From NCBI GenBank assembly GCA_905221605.1, contig CAJNDS010002615.1, forward strand, positions 64,001 to 128,000: a stretch of 64,000 nt of DNA, in the 5' to 3' direction. The position numbers and the translations under genes are program-made. Each line of letters begins with the position of its first letter. The stretch's first letter is position 1. The notes under the pieces are model-generated. The model searched no databases. It was given only the letters and a program-made list of their open reading frames with translations, and was not told the origin of the DNA. The stretch comes from Symbiodinium natans (lineage: Eukaryota; Sar; Dinophyceae; Suessiales; Symbiodiniaceae). Of this stretch, positions 34,397 through 46,926 are shown piece by piece.

Positions 34397-35450
34397 AGTA
34401 GACAGCCCAGCACCACTTAAGGAACCTATTCGGTTTCATACGAACCTCTTTATGTAGTTCACAACCCCTATGTACTTCAAAGAGCCCTACACCCCTAGAT
34501 CCCTTAAGGGGTATTGGGCGCTCTGGGTAGCCGCCTGGCCCAAGCAAAGGCAGGCGCACTGCTCAAGTGTTGGAAAAAGAATTGGCACCTTTTTTTTCTG
34601 AGCCACCCTGGCATTTGTGGGTTCCAAAGCCCATGGCTTTGGGCTTACTACTACTTGCTCAACACCCACCCCCCCCCCCCCCCCCCCCCAATGTAAAAAA
34701 CAAAAACACAAAGAACCAAACATAGTAACCCCTATGTTGCCTTCACAAAGGAAGAACATTATGTTTCTTTGGCTGAACCCTGAAGCAAGTAGCAGTTTGA
34801 GGGCATTCGGGCTTTGAGCGTGTGTAAGGCTTCAGAGAGTAGCTCGAGTCCGCGGCAAGCTTCCAGAGAGACATATTTTCAAGGCACCGTGGGATGAGTT
34901 GCCCAAGAACACTAGATTGATTGCCCCCCCCCCCCCCTCTTCAGGGTTTGCTTTCTTAGGGTTTAGGGTTTAGGGTTTAGGGTTTAGGGTTTAGGGTTTA
35001 GGGTTTAGGGTTTAGGGTTTAGGGCCGAAACCCACAGCCCGAAGCCCCAAGCCTTTGCGCAGTGCTCAGGCATTCAAAGCCGGTGTGGGGGCTTAGGATC
35101 CAAGGATGAAGGTTCCAAAGTGGCCCCCCCCCCTAAACTTTGTCATAGTTGGGGAACATTTTACAATTTTAAGGGTACTTAAACCCAATAAGGAACAAAA
35201 AACAAATTTTTAATACTATCCCCGCACTGAACTAGTAATTCCTGAACCCTTGAACCCTAAACCTTGGAGGTTCATGGTACCTAGCAACCCAATTAATATA
35301 ATTGTATTTATATCTCAGTTCTAACCCTATTCGGGTATACTTAAGGGGCTTATATTAAGAGTGGGTTATGACTACACATATAGTTGGGTTATAAGTACCC
35401 TGAATTCCAAGTGAACCTTGAACCCTGAACCCTAAACCACTCCTCTGCAG
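34397..35450. other. Spacer with poly-C runs, one TTTAGGG array and a family A element
   Basis: Poly-C runs lie at about 34,669-34,689 and 34,924-34,937, TTTAGGG units at 34,957-35,025, and a family A copy at 35,263-35,412. I saw no convincing exon. Confidence 0.6.
35263..35412. mobile_element. Family A MITE-like element, copy 6
   Basis: Starts CCTTGGAGGTTCATGGTACC and ends AAGTACCCTGAATTCCAAGT. The middle is AT-rich and diverged. Confidence 0.7.
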
Positions 35451-35525
35451 CCAGGTGCGCAGTGGATTGTGGGCTACGCCCGCCAGTTCCTGGGTTGTGT
35501 GTCGTGCCGGCATGTGCACATTGAC
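35451..35525 (+). CDS. Exon with CxxC motif, possible Erv/QSOX-type sulfhydryl oxidase
   Basis: After the acceptor CTCTGCAG the frame reads AQWIVGYARQFLGCVSCRHV. In QSOX/Erv1 proteins the redox CxxC is followed by an Arg/Ala-x-His-Phe, and the preceding helix often reads like GY.R.FFGC; the similarity is suggestive. A candidate next exon near 35,797-35,820 (MNKDALLTS) fits the following helix loosely. The FAD-binding HN motif was not securely found, so this is a partial and tentative call. It could be the start of the downstream hydrolase locus instead. Confidence 0.3.
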
Positions 35526-36495
35526 CCTGGGTTGAGGGTTTAGGGTTTGGGGTTTAGGGTTTGGGGTTTAGGGTTTAGGGTTTAGGGTTGATGGCTGAAC
35601 CCGAAACCGTCAAAAAAAGCCTTAACCCCCATGTGGTCTTGACCGTAGGAAGAATCTAGGCCATCTGGTTGCCGATTGGGATTCGGCTTTTGGGTACATC
35701 TCTGATCCGAGCTCTTAGCCCGAAACCCCAAACCCTAAGCCCCAAACCATAAGCCCTGAACTGCCAACCCTGAGCTCTGATCGCGAAATCCGAAGCAATG
35801 AACAAGGACGCGCTTTTGACAAGTAGGGCCAGGGACTTTCCCTGTCCCGATCGGGCGCCTTGAACTAGGGTTTAGGGTTTAGGGTTTAGGAATTTCGGGT
35901 GCAGGGTGCAGGGCTGAGGTTTAGGGATTGTGCGTCGGACTGGGTTTGAACTTCGGCAATCTGCTGCAGAATCATAATTTCGAGGTCGGGGCGCATAGGT
36001 CATGCAGGATGTTTTGATCACCAACAGTGGAAGTAGCTGCATCGTGTATCTCAGGGTAAGTTTGGCCGGTGGCTTGTGTCGAGTCTGATCGCTGTGGGAC
36101 ATCAGACTTGGTTGCTGCCGCCATTTCTGCTTTCTTTAGTAAGCCTTGGGAGACATGCGCCCGCGCCTGAAGCTGAAACACAAGTAGATCCGTGCCGCGC
36201 CTAACTCTAAGCAGCAAGACCTCAACTTGTCAAATTCATCTTCAGCCCTAAACCCTCACATGCTGACCCTTGATCGCCCGGGGACATGGGGACCCCCCAG
36301 AGAAAAGCGCAGCCCCTTCTTCTGCAGGCATCAAGTCATCTTGCAGTTTAGGGCTGAATTAGGGTTTAGGGTTTAGGGTTTAGGGTTTAGGGTTTAGGGC
36401 TAGGGTTTAGGGTTTAGGGTCTAGGGTTTAGGCCTTATACCCCCCCCCCCCCCTATTTATGGTCTTAAGAAGCCCCGCCTTTTTTTCCAAAGCCC

Positions 36496-39400
36496 ATGGC
36501 ACCGCGGCGGCGGCTCTTAGTGGGAGCTGCAGGAGCCGCCCTTCTGTGGGAGGCGCCGGCTGATCCTCTTCATGGCTACTTCTTTATGATAATTACTACT
36601 ATTATGAGAATTAAAACTACTGTTATGATACTTACCTACTTTTTTTTTATGATAGATGCGACTTTTTATGATAGTTGTTTCTATTATGAGAATGACTACG
36701 ATTATGAAAGTTACTACGATTATGATAGTTACTACGATTATGATAGTTGCTACGATTATGATAATTGCTAGCCCTGGACAACTTCAGAATATTACAAATA
36801 TTCGTCTTGTTCGTCTGATTTTGCAGGCCCAAGGCCTACACTTGCACCCTACAGCGGAGCCCCTAGAAACCCGAAACCCTGAACCCCACACCCTAAACCC
36901 TAGACCCCCGAAACCCTACACCCTACGCGAAACCTCCTAAAACCCTAAACCCGAAACCCTAAACCCGAAACCCGAAACCCTAAACCCTAAACCCTAATCC
37001 CTAAACCCTAAACCCTAAACCCTAAACCCTAAACCCTAAACCCTATGCTCTTGTTGCAACCCTAAAGCCCAAAGCTCCCACGAGGCCTCACCATGGGCCC
37101 TATCACTGAAGCCCGCCACCTGCGAGCGGACGGTTCAGAAGCGACACCCGGACAGGAGGGGTTTAGGGTTTAGGGTTTAGGGTTTAGGGTTTAGGGTCTA
37201 GGGTCTAGGGTTTAGGGTTTAGGGCTTAGGGTTTCGGGCTTAGGGTTTAGGGTTTGGGGGATTGCGGGTTTAGGGTGTATGGTTTGGGGTATCGGGCTTA
37301 ATTAGGGTTTAGAGGGTTTCGGCGTAGGGTTTGGGCTTTGATTTGGGGTGTTGCGGTTTTGCGGTTTTGGGTTTTGGGCTCGGAGCTTTTTGAGCCGCTA
37401 CGGCTCGTTTTTCTCTTAAACCATCCTAGAAATCCTAACACCCTTTAAGCCTGCCTTCGCCGCGACATCGCAAGTCGGTTGACCTATGGCGCTCAGGGCT
37501 TAGGGTTACGGATTCGTGCTTAAGGCTTAGGGAGAAAACTCGGCGCCGCACAGCGAAGGAACCTTACTACTTAAAATTTGGGGAAGTAGCCACCCCGGCG
37601 TATAAACCGAATTCCCTATACTTCCCCGACTCCTGACTTAGAACCCATAAACCTGCAGCACTTTCGATTAAGAACCCCTAAACCCGGAGCTCCAAACCCC
37701 CAAAAACAAACGGTCCTTCATAGGGGTCTTTATTGAGGACTGTTAGTAAGTATAAAGGGGAATTAACATCCCGAACTAAGCCCCTAAACAGCCCTAAACC
37801 CCTGAACCCTAAACCCTAAACCCTAAACCCTAAACCCTAAACCCTAAACCCTAAACCCTAAACCCTAAACCCTAAACCCTAAACCCTAAACCCTAAACCC
37901 TAAACCCTGAACCCCATACCAGCAGCTAAGGAACCCGGGTGCCCACCGTGACGGCCGTCGACGCGGTTCTGGGAGGGGGTGAGGCGGGCACCGACCCTCC
38001 GTTTGCCCTCAAAGCTTACAGTAGCTTTAGGGTTTAGGGCCAACCCTAAACCCTAAACCCTAAACCCTAAACCCTAAACCCTAAACCCTAAACCCTAAAC
38101 CCTAAACCCTAAACCCTAAACCCTAAACCCTAAACCCTAGACCCTAGACCCTAGACCCTAGACCCTAGACCCTAAACCCTAAACCCCAAACCCCAAACCC
38201 TCAACCTAAACCCTAGAAATTCCTTGGTGGCTCTGCGGGCCTTCGAGCTTGAAAGGGGCCCTGCGCTTGTTAGGGGCTTGGGGTTTTCAAACTTAGGGTG
38301 TCCCGAAAGGGTTTAGGGTTTAGGGTTTAAGCTTTAATTAGGGTTTAGGGTTTAGGGTTTAGGGTTTAGGGTTTAGGGTTTGGGGTTACTCAAGTGGGCG
38401 TTCCACCCTGAAGACTCACCCCTAAACCTTGAGGAATGTCAATGACACCCTCGAGACCAGACCTGTAGGGCCTGTAGGGAGGATCCAGAAAGGGCCTATC
38501 TTAGGGTTTAGGGTTTAGGGTTTGGGGTTTAGGGTTTAGGGTCTAGGGGCCTAGGGTTTGGGGGTTGAAGGTTTTGGGCTGAGGGCTTCCTGTCAATTTA
38601 GTTGTATTCTGTTTTGTTGTGTTCAGGGTTTAAGCGAGTAGTCTTCATATCATCCCAGGAGTTCGGTCACTGAGCCCCGTAGGTACCATAGAAGACAGCC
38701 CCCCTCGGAGGGACATAGGGTGCTTAGTCCATTGTTTTCCAGAGTAAGTGATACCAGAGCTTGTAGCTGAGTCGAAGCCCAAAACCCTAACTGATGCGGA
38801 CGTTCCTGGCATTTCTGTGAGTGTAGATTCCTTATGTTTAGGAGTCAGCGGGCACATAGACGAAAGCCCCCTGAAACCCCTAAACCACCCCAAACCATCG
38901 GGTGTGCGTGCGTGCGATGGGCAACCCTACCCCTAAACCCTAAACCCTAAACCCTAAACCCTAAACCCTAAACCCTAAACCCTAAACCCTAAACCCTAAA
39001 CCCTAAACCCTAAACCCTAAACCCTAAACCCTAAACCCTAAACCCCAAACCCAAACCCCTTAACCTGATGGGCAGGTGGTGCCGCCCAAGAAGGGACACA
39101 AGCATGAGCCGCTTGGTTCTGAGGGTAGCCAGTCTTCTTTACCAAATGTACTTTGGGATGTTCCCCCTCATGCTAACATTTCTTCATCGGGTTTAGAATA
39201 GGGGGTAATGTCACCCCTACTAAGAACTGTAAGTTTAAGGGCCCCTGGTATGATCCTTATTGCATATATTGTAGAAAAGGGTTATATAACAAGGGGGACC
39301 CAAATGAAGGGCCCATACTTCGGATCCCCTACACAGGTGCACCCTCCTCTACCTAGCCTAAACCCCAAACCCCAAACCCCAAATCCTAAACCCCAAACCC

Positions 39401-42400
39401 CAAACCCCAAACCCCAAACCCTAAACCCTAAACCCTAAACCCTAAACCCTAAACCCTAAACCCTAAACCCTAAACCCTAAACCCTAAACCCTAAACCCTA
39501 AACCCTAAACCCTAACCCGAAATCCTAAACCCCAAACCCCTAAACTCTAAACCCCTAAACCTTAAACCCTGAGCACAGGTGCACCCTCATCTACCTCCAC
39601 GGCTGCTCCTGCTGCGCCTCGCAATACCTGGAGGATGGCTGGAACCTGCCCTGGGTGGGCAAGGACAGGGCTTAGGGGTTTGGGTTTTCGGGTTTAGGGT
39701 TTAGGGGTTTAGGTTGAGGGTTTAGGGCCTAGGGGTTTCGGGTTTTGCGTTCAGGGGTTTAGGTTTTAGGGGTTTTCGGTGTCGGGGTTGAGGGTTAGGG
39801 GTTCCGGGTTTAGGGTTTAGGGTTCAGGGATTTCTTCTAGCGGTTTGGGGGTTAGGGGTTTAAGGCTTTAGGGATTTAGTGTTTTTGGGTTTAAGGTTCT
39901 GTTCAGAAGGCACCACAAGCTTTTGGGTTCGAGGGTTTAGGGTGTACGTAAGGTTTCGGGTTTAGGGCCTGGGGGTATCAAGAGCACCTTAGCGAAACCC
40001 CTCACGCATACTTTTGGTCAGGATCGTTGGCCCGGGCTTCGAACTGTCCTTCCAGATGCAAAGGTTACTATGCGCCTTGCCTGTCGTTTCATCTGCGCTT
40101 TGCGAGTGCGTTGCTTCAGGCCAAATCCTACACCCCAAGCCCCAAACCCTAAATCCTGAATGCCTTTTTACTGCCTTTTCGTGCGCCTTGAAATTTGCGG
40201 CAATATCACCCATGGCATTGATGCAATGTGAACATTGTGCCCTGCATAATGTTCTCTGAAACCTATATACTCTAAACCCTGAGCCTAAACCCTAACCCTA
40301 AACCCTAAACCCTACACCCTAAACCCTAAACACCCTAAACACCCTAAACACCCTAAACACCCTAAACACCCTAAACACCCTAAACCCCCTAAACCCCCTA
40401 AACCCCCTAAACCCCCTAAACCCCCTAAACCCCCTAAACCCCCTAAACCCCTAAACCCCCTAAACAAACCCCTAAACCCCCCCCTAAACCCCCTAAACAC
40501 CCTAAACACCCTAAACCCCCTAAACACCCTAAACACCCTGAACACCCTAAACACCCTAAACACCTTAAACACCCTAAACACCCTAAACACCCTAAACACC
40601 CTAAACACCCTAAACACCCTAAACACCCTAAACACCCTAAACACCCTAAACACCCTAAACACCCTAAACACCCTAAACACCCTGAACCCTAAACCCGAAA
40701 CCCTAAACCCGAAACCCTAAACCCTAAACCCTACACCCTAAACCCTAAACCCTAAATCCTAAACCCTAAATCCTAAACCCTAAATCCTAAACCCTAAACC
40801 CTAAACCCTAAACCCTAAACCCTAAACCCTAAACCCAACCGAGCCTTCATCTCCTCTGAGGCAGCCCTGGGGAGAGAAGGAGCCTTCCTGGCACGCGTAC
40901 GCCTTTCGGTCCGGTCTTCATCATGTGGTTTTAGGGTTTAGGGTTTAGGGTTTAGGGTTTAGGGTTTTCAGGTTTAGAGTACAAAGGGGGTAAACTGTAA
41001 TATTTAGGGTTTAGGGCTTGGGGCTCAGGTTTAGAGTGTCTAGGGTTCAAGATGCAAAATTTAGGGTTTAGGGTTTAGGGCTTAGGGTGTCTGGAGTCTC
41101 GGCGTGGCTCTTAAGATCTAGGGTGTCTAAAGTTTCCTCTGAACTATTCCGAGGTTTAGGGCTTATGAGGTCGAGAGGGTTTAGGGCCACCTTACACCGG
41201 ACTGCAGGTGAAAAGGAGCAGCAACCGCGTGGGCGATTATGCGACGCTGCAGCCCGGCAGCCAAAACCCCTTAAAAACCCTGCAAGTCCTACTTGCCCTA
41301 AATCCTAAACCTTAAACCCTAAACCCTAAACCCTATTGCCCTAAGCCCAGACCTTAAACCCTGAGCCCTAAACCAAAGGCCCTAAACGCTACACATGCCG
41401 AAGAACGGGTTCAGATGGAGCCCTGAAGCAAGCTTCAACCGGGCCTTTGGGTGGTTTGCAGGGCTTTAGGGTTTAGATCTTTGCGGTTGCAGTTGATGGC
41501 GGTATCAAGCTGATTTTTGCAGCCGTAGCAGTTGTACCCCCTGAACAGGGACCCTGGTGAATATCAACATGAATACGAATATTCTTCAGCCAGGCGCAGA
41601 AAGCCCCTTGCAGGGTTATACAGGTGGAAAAAAGGTGAATAACGGGTAGGTAACGTCTTAATTCCATGTTGAGGGCCAATAAGGTCGGCTCGGGAGGAGG
41701 AACTGCTAGGAAACCTGCCTGCTGCATCCGAAGCACAAGGCCCAGACTTCACGAAGCCCTAAATAGATTACCCTAAACCGCCTAAACCCCAAAATCCCTA
41801 GATGCCTATCATCCCTCTAAACCTACAATCCCAAGTATATAGTGCAGCCAAACAGGTATGAGCAGGCACGATGAACAGTGGCCGTTCTTAGAGCTTCCCA
41901 AGAATCCCATCAGGGAGAGAAGTTGACCGAGGGGTGTGGCAGCGAGGAAGCGAGGGTTGCTGTGGGATTTCGCAAGTCTTGCGCTCAGGCAGTAGGGGCC
42001 CCATTTGCCTTCAGGCGTGAGGTTTAAGGGGCCCCTCCTAACACCCTCAGCCCCAAACCCAAGTCCTAAACCCTAAGCCTACTACACCCGAATCCAAGTG
42101 CCAAGACATCCTGAGCTCCAGTTAAGGCAGAGCACACGCGAGAGGTTAGCCCACATCGTCTATGCGGCCGCTTGGTTGCGTCATGGGGTTTAGGGTTTGG
42201 GGTTTCAACTGTATCCCCATGGTGCATCACAACAGCTGTCGAAAGCATGGTCCCTGGGGGTCCAAGGACCCTGAAATAAGAGAGCCCAAGGGAATGTGTT
42301 TCATGCGAACGCGTGCTCAACCCAATGCCGGGAGAAAATCGTGACAGTGCCCCGTGTCTTCGTTCGTGTGTGTGTGTGTGTGTGAGTGAGTGAGTGAGTG

Positions 42401-45400
42401 AGTGAGTGAGTGTGTGTGTGTGTGATAAAGTACCGCACCAACACAAGGCCCGTCATAATTTCAGAAACAACCCAGGGGGGGGCACTAGGGCATTATTCTG
42501 TGCATGTTGATACCATGCACCAGACCAAAGAGGCGGCGACTTGTTTCGGTTATTGGGTTCTGCATGTTGTGATACCTCGCACAAGTCAGGGGGAGGGGGG
42601 GGGGGGGGGATTGGAAGCCAGAGCGGGGTTCCGTTTGTGATGGGCCTTGGGTTCATGTATGACCCGCAATACACGAATTGTGGCATTTGCATTGCTTATT
42701 GGGCACGGTTTGTTACGGGCATTGGGTTGTGCAGCGTGAAACGATCACCCACACACCAGATATGTGTGGCACGACGTGTTGCGGGCCGTCGTGACCCTAA
42801 ACCCCTAACCCCTAACCCCTAAACCCTAAACCCTAAACCCTAAACCCTAAACCCTAAACCCTAAACCCTAAACCCTAAACCCTAAACCCTAAACCCTAAA
42901 CCCTAAACCCTAAACCCTAAACCCTAAACCCCTAAACCCTAAACCCCTAAAAACCCTACACCCCCCAAAAACCCCCCTCAAGAAGCCCAGGAAGTGGAGC
43001 GCCTCAGCGGGCACGGCGACCGCGTCTTCCTGGGGGGCGCCTCTCAAGGCTGCACCGTGGCCCTGGCGGCCCGGTCTGCAAAGCTTAGGGGGGCATTAAA
43101 GGGGGTTTTAAGGGGGTTTAGGGTTTTAGGGTTTAGGGTTTTTTTAGGGTTTTAGGGTTTTAGGGTCTTAGGGTTTTAGGGTTTTAGGGTTTTAGAATTT
43201 AGGGTTTCAGGGTGTGCAAAGCTTAGGGGGGTGTTAGGGGGTTTTAAGGGGCTTGAAAGGGGTTTTAGGGGTTTAGGGTTTTAGGGTTTTGGGGGGTTTT
43301 AAGGGGCTTGAAGGGGTTTTAGGGGTTTAGGGTCTTAAGGGGTTTTAAGGGGCTTGAAGGGGGTTTTAGGGGTTTAGGGTCTTAGGGTTTTAGGGTTTTA
43401 GGGTTTTAGGGTTTTAGGGTTTTAGGGTTTTAGGGTTTTAGGGTCTTAGGGTCTTAGGGTCTTAGGGTCTTAGGGTCTTAGGGTCTTAGGGTTTTAGGGT
43501 TTTAAGGGGTTTAGGGTTTAGCGTTTAGGGTTTAGGGGCTTTGTTGGTGTTTAGGGAGGGGGTGTAGGGGTTTAGGACTTTGGATCTAGAGTTGTGAAAG
43601 GGCTGTGCTAGGGACCGTTGGGGTTGTTCGGGTGCTTGGGTGTTTTCGGGGCGTTTTGGCTTTGGGCTTTGAGGGGGAAGGTTCATGGTAAGTAGTCGGG
43701 GATTTCGAGCTTTGCAAGCGCGGTTCTCCATTTGTTTCAGGTGTGAAGAATGTTCAACCATGCCTTGAGGAATGGTGATGCAAAGCAACCAAGCACGAAC
43801 GGAGCCTGAACGAAGTCCCGAATCTTCTCAAATCATGTCCGAGATGGGGCCTGCAGGAAGCACATACGACACGCGCTCAGCCCAAACCCTAAACCCGAAA
43901 CCCCAAACCCTAAACCCTGAACCCTAAACCCTAAACCCTAAACCCTAAACCCTAAACCCTAATTCAACCCTAAGCCCTAAAACCTAATCCCTAGAGCCGA
44001 AGCCCGAAGCAGACTTGGTGTCTCTGCCCAGGATACATACTTGCTACAGGCCCGGCTCCAAGCATTGCTTCGCCTACGGGCTCTTAGGAGGGACTGAGGG
44101 AAGTGGGTAAACCCTAGGGTTTAGGGTTTAGGGTTTAGGGTTTAGGGTTTAGGGTTTAGGGGGTTTAGGGGGTTTAGGGTTTAGGGGGTTTAGGGTTGTT
44201 AGGATTTAGGGTTTAGGGTATTTAGGGTTTAGGGTATTTAGGTTTGGGGGTTTAGGGTTTGGGTTCCCTCATTCCCTGCTAAGAACCAGCATGTTCTGAA
44301 AGTGGAGAGCTGTGTTTGACATGGCCTCTGTGGTTTTGGGGCACATTGCAGCCTCTGTGAGGCCTTTGCCTGTGGCACTGAAGCCAGGGTATAGGGTTCA
44401 CGGTTTAAGGCTTAAGGCTTAGGGTTTAGGGTTGAGAGTTTAGGGTCAAGAACCTTAAAGAACCCCAAGCCCCTAAGCCCCCAAGCCCCTAAACCCCAAA
44501 CCCTAGATGCAACCCCCGAGCCCCAGAACCCTGAATTCCAAGAGTTCCGCGGCAGAAACTAAGATCCCTACGCCTTAAGACCCTAACGCCCTCAAGGCCC
44601 AAAAAGCCCTAAGCCCGAATACCCTAAAGCCCTAAGACCCCTAAAGCCCAAAGCCCTAAAGCCCTAAAGCCCTAAAAACCTCTAAAGCCCAAAGCCCTAA
44701 AAGCCCCTGAAACCCAAAAACCCTAAATAACCCAAATTCAAACCCCAAACCCTTAACGCAAAGAGGCTCGAAAGCTGCTGTTGGGCGGTTTCGTGGGCTC
44801 CGTTGGCTTCATCCCCAACGATCACCAAGGCGCGGAGAGTTCCGCAGTCCGTGATTTCGGGTTTAGGGTTAGGATTTAGGGTTTAGGGTTTAGGGTTTAG
44901 GGTTCAGCAGCTCATGTATTAGCTTTGACTAGTCGAGCTTTTTTTGCATGAGACGGAGATGTACCCACCCACCCAGAGAATCACATAACAGTAAGAGCTT
45001 TTAATGCTGTCATTGTTTCAGATGCACCCTTCACCCTAACTCTGTGTACCCCTTAAACCCTCTGCCCTGAACCCCTGAACCCTGAACCCTAAACCCTAGG
45101 CCCTGTACCCTAAACCCTAATTAAGCCCTGAACCCTAAACCCTAGGCCCGAACCCGAAACCCCAAACCCCAAAACCCCAAAACCCCCAAACCCCAAAACC
45201 CCAAAACCCCAAAACCCCTAAACCCCCAAACCCCTAAACCCTTTAACCCCTAAACCCCTAAACCCCTAAACCCCTAACCCCTAAACCCCTAAACCCCTAA
45301 ACCCCTAAACCCCTAAACCCCTAAACCCCTAAACCCCTAAACCCCTAAACCCTAAACCTTAAACCCTAAACCCTAAACCCTAAACCCTCGGCCCCGGGCC

Positions 45401-46926
45401 GAGATTCAAAATCCGAAAAGCGCCGGTGCCGATTGTTCAAGATCTGAAATAACAACGGGGGGTCGATGGTTTAAAATCCGATTGAATAGCATCTAGAAAG
45501 AGAGGAGGGTTTAGGGTTTAGGTTTAGGGGGTTTAGGGCTTAGGGCTTAGGGTTTTGGGGCGGTTGAGGGGCATGTAGGGCGGCATTTACGGCGTTTTAG
45601 GGTTTATGGGGTTCAGTGCTTTCAAGGGTTAAGGACTCATGGTTAAGTTAAGGGCGTAGTGTTCATGACGCAGCCAGAGGGTCCAAATACCCTCGAGTTA
45701 TGAACCCTAAGCCCTGAGCCCTAAGCCCTAAACCCTAGACCCTAAACCCTAAACCCTCCGGGCACATGTTCTTGATCTGGACTTCCATCGAAGACTCTCC
45801 AGGCTTCCACGGCGCCACGCGTGCGTTGGAGAAGCCGCAGCCTCGGCTTTCTAAACCCTAAGCCCTAAGCCCTAACCCTAAACTCTAAACCCTAAACCCT
45901 AAACCCCAAACCCCAAACCCTAAACCCTATCCACCACCAGGCTCATCGTCGACAAGGAGCAGCGGCAGTGCCCCATCTGGCTGCCAGGGGCCCGGCAAGC
46001 CACGGTTAGCGCTTAGGCCCGAAGGCCGAGCTACGCAATGGGCCCTTTTGGGGCCCCCATTCAAATGCGTTCGTCATAGTTTGAAGGCAGCAAGATACCC
46101 GGAACTCCAGACCTTATGCTTTCCTAAGCAGGGCTGCGGGCCTAGCAGGTCTAGCAGAAGCGCGAGGAGTTGGGTGTAGCTTAGCAGCGAAACGAGGGCT
46201 ATAGAAGATGACCCTCCAGTGCTTCAAGACGATCCTAAACCTTAAGCCCTAGGGATCAGGGATTTTTGTTTAGGGGTTTCAGGGCTTCAGGGGTTGAGGC
46301 TTGAGGTCGGAGTAGAGATGCATTGAGGCAATGTGCCACAGACGACCATGAGATGGTTCCATGGAGGAGCGCCTTTTTCTGAGTAGTGGTAGCCCTAAAC
46401 CCTGAACCCTAAACCCTAAACCCTAAACCCTAAACCCTAAACCCTAGACCCTAGACCCTAGACCCTAAACCCTAAACCCTAGACCCTAAACCCTAAACCC
46501 TAAATCCTTGTTGGGGGTCTGGGTTCCCTTATGAAAGTTTCCAACGCCCCAAAAAGGGTGCCCAAGCAGCGCACGCCCTGAACCTCAAATCCTACAGTCA
46601 TAGAGCAGCGCTTCGGCATACAGCCGCTAAGCATATTTCCGACTCTTGTCGGTGTTCCGTTTGGTTAGAGTTTGAAGTGCGTGCCTCCAGTTGATCCCAG
46701 AGCCTGAAAACCTGAACTCAGATCCACAAACTCTATACCCCACCCCCGAAACCCTCAAGCTCCAACCCCAAACCCCTCATAATCACCCTAAACCCCAAAC
46801 CCTAACCCCCCAAAGTGCCCCAAAGCCCCCCCGCAGAGGAGCGCCGTGAAGCCAAGCCTCTGCCGTGCGCAGGGGCGGCTTCCGGGGCTTCATATCAAGG
46901 AGGTCAAAGGCCACCCCTTCCCGTAG
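36496..46926 (+). CDS. Alpha/beta serine hydrolase, acyl-protein thioesterase/carboxylesterase-like
   Basis: Core exons in order: 39076-39107 (VVPPKKGHKHE), 39579-39663 (TLIYLHGCS, oxyanion LHG), 40022-40063 (WPGLRTVLPDAK), 40861-40900 (QPWGEKEPSWHAY), 41208-41252 (SSNRVGDYATL), 42131-42169 (STRERLAHIV), 42991-43068 (RVFLGGASQGCTVAL, nucleophile Ser codon 43042-43044), 44050-44079, and 44766 to about 44830 (LLGGFVGSVGFIPND). Later exons are less sure: about 45414-45447 (KAPVPIVQ), 45803-45818 (FHGA), 45941 onward, and a last exon 46837-46926 (HIKEVKGHPFP, with a possible catalytic His) ending in TAG. Motif order and spacing match the thioesterase/carboxylesterase family. The catalytic Asp of HGxxD was not located. 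Upstream exons 36496-36552 (ATG, signal-like RRRLLVGAAGAALLWE), 36827 onward, about 37090-37155, 37930-38025 and 38225-38275 may form an N-terminal extension or another gene. Confidence 0.78.
36590..36772. repeat. Degenerate minisatellite, about 18 bp, ACTACGATTATGATAGTT
   Basis: TACGATTATGATAGTTAC-type units recur through the first intron of the hydrolase locus. The open frame rich in Tyr and Asp over it is a by-product of the repeat. Confidence 0.8.
37797..37908 (-). repeat. CCCTAAA array
   Basis: About 15 units upstream of the exon candidate at about 37,930. Confidence 0.95.
38041..38215 (-). repeat. CCCTAAA array with a CCCTAGA sub-block
   Basis: About 24 units, including six CCCTAGA. 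Confidence 0.95.
39355..39573 (-). repeat. CCCCAAA/CCCTAAA array between duplicated splice-acceptor copies
   Basis: About 30 units lie exactly between two 23-nt copies (39332-39354 and 39574-39596) of the hydrolase exon acceptor and first codons. Confidence 0.95.
40265..40835 (-). repeat. Composite array with nonamer CCCTAAACA and CCCCCTAAA blocks
   Basis: CCCTAAA units enclose about 35 nonamers, in blocks of CACCCTAAA and CCCCCTAAA. Antisense frames rich in Phe, Arg and Val over it are repeat artefacts. Confidence 0.95.
42366..42424. repeat. (TG)n with (GAGT)n microsatellite
   Basis: GTGTGTGTGT passes into GAGTGAGTGAGT and back to GTGTGTGT. Confidence 0.95.
42795..42950 (-). repeat. CCCTAAA array before the nucleophile exon
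   Basis: About 20 heptamers 40 nt upstream of hydrolase exon 42991. Confidence 0.95.
43085..43540 (+). repeat. TTTTAGGG octamer array after the nucleophile exon
   Basis: About 40 octamers TTTTAGGG with a TCTTAGGG sub-block (43440-43490). An interior segment near GGTTTTAAGGGGCTTGAA repeats three times (about 43,229-43,355). Confidence 0.9.
45040..45390 (-). repeat. CCCCAAAA and CCCCTAAA octamer array
   Basis: Blocks of CCCCAAAA (about 45,155-45,220) and CCCCTAAA (about 45,220-45,350) return to CCCTAAA, ahead of a hydrolase exon candidate. Confidence 0.9.

Noticed and set aside
36656-36772. Tyr/Asp-rich repeat protein
   Set aside because: It is an 18-bp minisatellite inside an intron; the GC donor at 36553 joined to 36827 gives a better product.
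40312-40680. Antisense open frame of Phe-Arg-Val repeats
   Set aside because: A nonamer telomeric array keeps any frame open; composition only mirrors the repeat. The same applies to the Gly-Phe frame at 9921-10112.
44063-44080. Alternative 18-nt hydrolase exon reading HCFAYG
   Set aside because: It fits family spacing slightly better but needs a non-standard donor. The 30-nt exon 44050-44079 uses GC-AG on both sides with shared GCCCGG and GCTC repeats and stays in frame.
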